DNA of 6,277 nt, taken from positions 1 through 6,277 of the forward strand of contig JALHOX010000275.1 of assembly GCA_022842805.1 (NCBI GenBank), written 5' to 3'. Every line of letters starts with the position of its first letter. The first letter of the stretch is position 1. Below are positions 5,759 through 6,277 of the stretch, in pieces. The notes beneath the pieces were generated by a model. It saw only the letters and a list, made by a program, of their open reading frames with translations. It searched no databases and was not told the origin of the DNA. Origin of the DNA: Phycisphaerae bacterium (lineage in GTDB: Bacteria > Planctomycetota > Phycisphaerae > UBA1845 > Fen-1342). The translations under genes were made by a program, and so were the position numbers.

Positions 5759-6277
5759 CGCGCACCTCGCGCCGCATTGCTCCAGCCCAAGCCGGCCCGG
5801 ACGTCGCTCGGGTCTTCCTCGCGCAATTCCTCGGCGATCCGTCGCACGTTCGCCGAAATCGTTTTGGGCGTCTCGACGCGCACCACGGCCAGCAGATCGC
5901 CGGTCCGGCCGGTGCGCGGGTCGTGCAGCCCGCGTTCGCGCAGCCGGAGCTTCGCCCCGCTGCTGGTGCCCGGAGGGACCTTCAGGACGACTCGTTCGCC
6001 GCCCAGCGTGGGCAGCTCGATCTGCGCCCCGAGCAGCGCCTCCCAGATGGCGACCGGCACGTCGATCAACAGGTTTAATTCCTCGCGTCGAAACCAGGCG
6101 TGCGGCAACACGCGGCACAAGATCATCAGATCGCCGCGGCCGTCGGCGCCAAAGTTGCCCTTGCCCGCCACGCGAATCCGCTGACCGTCGCGAACCGCCG
6201 GCGGGATCTTCACGCGGATTTCTTCCGAGCGGTTGCCGCTGGTGAGCACGACGCTGCGCGAGGTGCCGTGTGCCACC
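5755..6277 (-). CDS. DnaJ/CbpA-type Hsp40 co-chaperone, C-terminal part (partial)
   Basis: About 174 codons of the 3' end are present; the 5' part, including any J domain with its HPD motif, lies beyond the right edge. The GTG at 6274-6276 is simply the first full codon in the window and not a supported start. The protein is the substrate-binding region of Hsp40 proteins, which deliver unfolded clients to DnaK. The first C-terminal beta domain shows GTSRSVVL followed by IRVKIPPAVRDGQRIRVAGKG-like sequence. The second shows GDLMILCRVLPHAWFRREELNL, then EALLGAQIELPTLGG and LKVPPGTSSGAKLRLRERG. The two halves of the first domain join directly, with no CxxCxGxG zinc-finger repeats between them. 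This points to a class B (CbpA-like) protein rather than classical DnaJ. The last 30 or so residues are charged and family-unspecific. The stop overlaps the start of the membrane protein gene. Confidence 0.9.
   Translation of the reverse strand, partial: VAHGTSRSVVLTSGNRSEEIRVKIPPAVRDGQRIRVAGKGNFGADGRGDLMILCRVLPHAWFRREELNLLIDVPVAIWEALLGAQIELPTLGGERVVLKVPPGTSSGAKLRLRERGLHDPRTGRTGDLLAVVRVETPKTISANVRRIAEELREEDPSDVRAGLGWSNAARGAR
5763..5768 (-). promoter_or_regulatory. Ribosome binding site supporting the TTG start of the membrane protein gene
   Basis: On the minus strand GAGGTG is followed by four bases and then TTG (5756-5758). It sits inside the last codons of the dnaJ-like gene. The alternative ATG at 5716 has no comparable site in front of it, so this motif helps decide the start. 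Confidence 0.65.

Noticed and set aside
5716..6118. N-terminal extension of the membrane protein frame upstream into the dnaJ-like gene
   Set aside because: The frame stays open to 6118, but that part overlaps the clear Hsp40 sequence in another frame and gives an arginine- and alanine-rich translation; the TTG at 5758 with its GAGGTG site explains the gene better.

Overview
This looks like an ordinary housekeeping segment of a GC-rich bacterial chromosome. I see no insertion sequence, phage gene, tRNA, rRNA or CRISPR array. The overall look, with GC-rich codon ends, few Shine-Dalgarno sites before ATG starts, and scattered housekeeping genes in short alternating strand runs, would suit a planctomycete or a similar environmental lineage. 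That placement is an impression, not a result.

Left part, plus strand: the last codons of an unidentified gene (ending at 100) are followed by a complete mutS2 (173-2428). This MutS2 has an intact ABC-type ATPase but no Smr domain. In its place are two similar KOW-like segments separated by a proline-rich linker. mutS2 converges on lipA, and a strong hairpin (2440-2462) sits between the two stop codons.

Middle, minus strand: a short-chain reductase with the active-site signature of pteridine reductases (3456-4187) lies upstream of lipoyl synthase lipA (2478-3401), with 54 bases between them, so they may be co-transcribed. A 431-base non-coding gap (4188-4618) separates the reductase from the divergent tsaB. 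It should hold the promoters of both directions and carries a cluster of small overlapping inverted repeats.

Right part: tsaB (4619-5338, plus) encodes the non-catalytic partner of the tRNA t6A synthesis machinery. It starts at TTG behind a GAGG site and converges on a small two-helix membrane protein gene (5354-5758, minus). That membrane gene overlaps by four bases the end of a DnaJ/CbpA-type co-chaperone (5755-6277, minus, cut by the window edge), which points to translational coupling.

The genes serve separate core tasks: recombination control or ribosome rescue, lipoate synthesis, pterin reduction, tRNA modification and protein folding. They do not form one pathway. I found no convincing new multi-gene system. 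The points most worth following are the MutS2 tail, the pteridine-reductase-like active site, and the coupled DnaJ and membrane protein pair.
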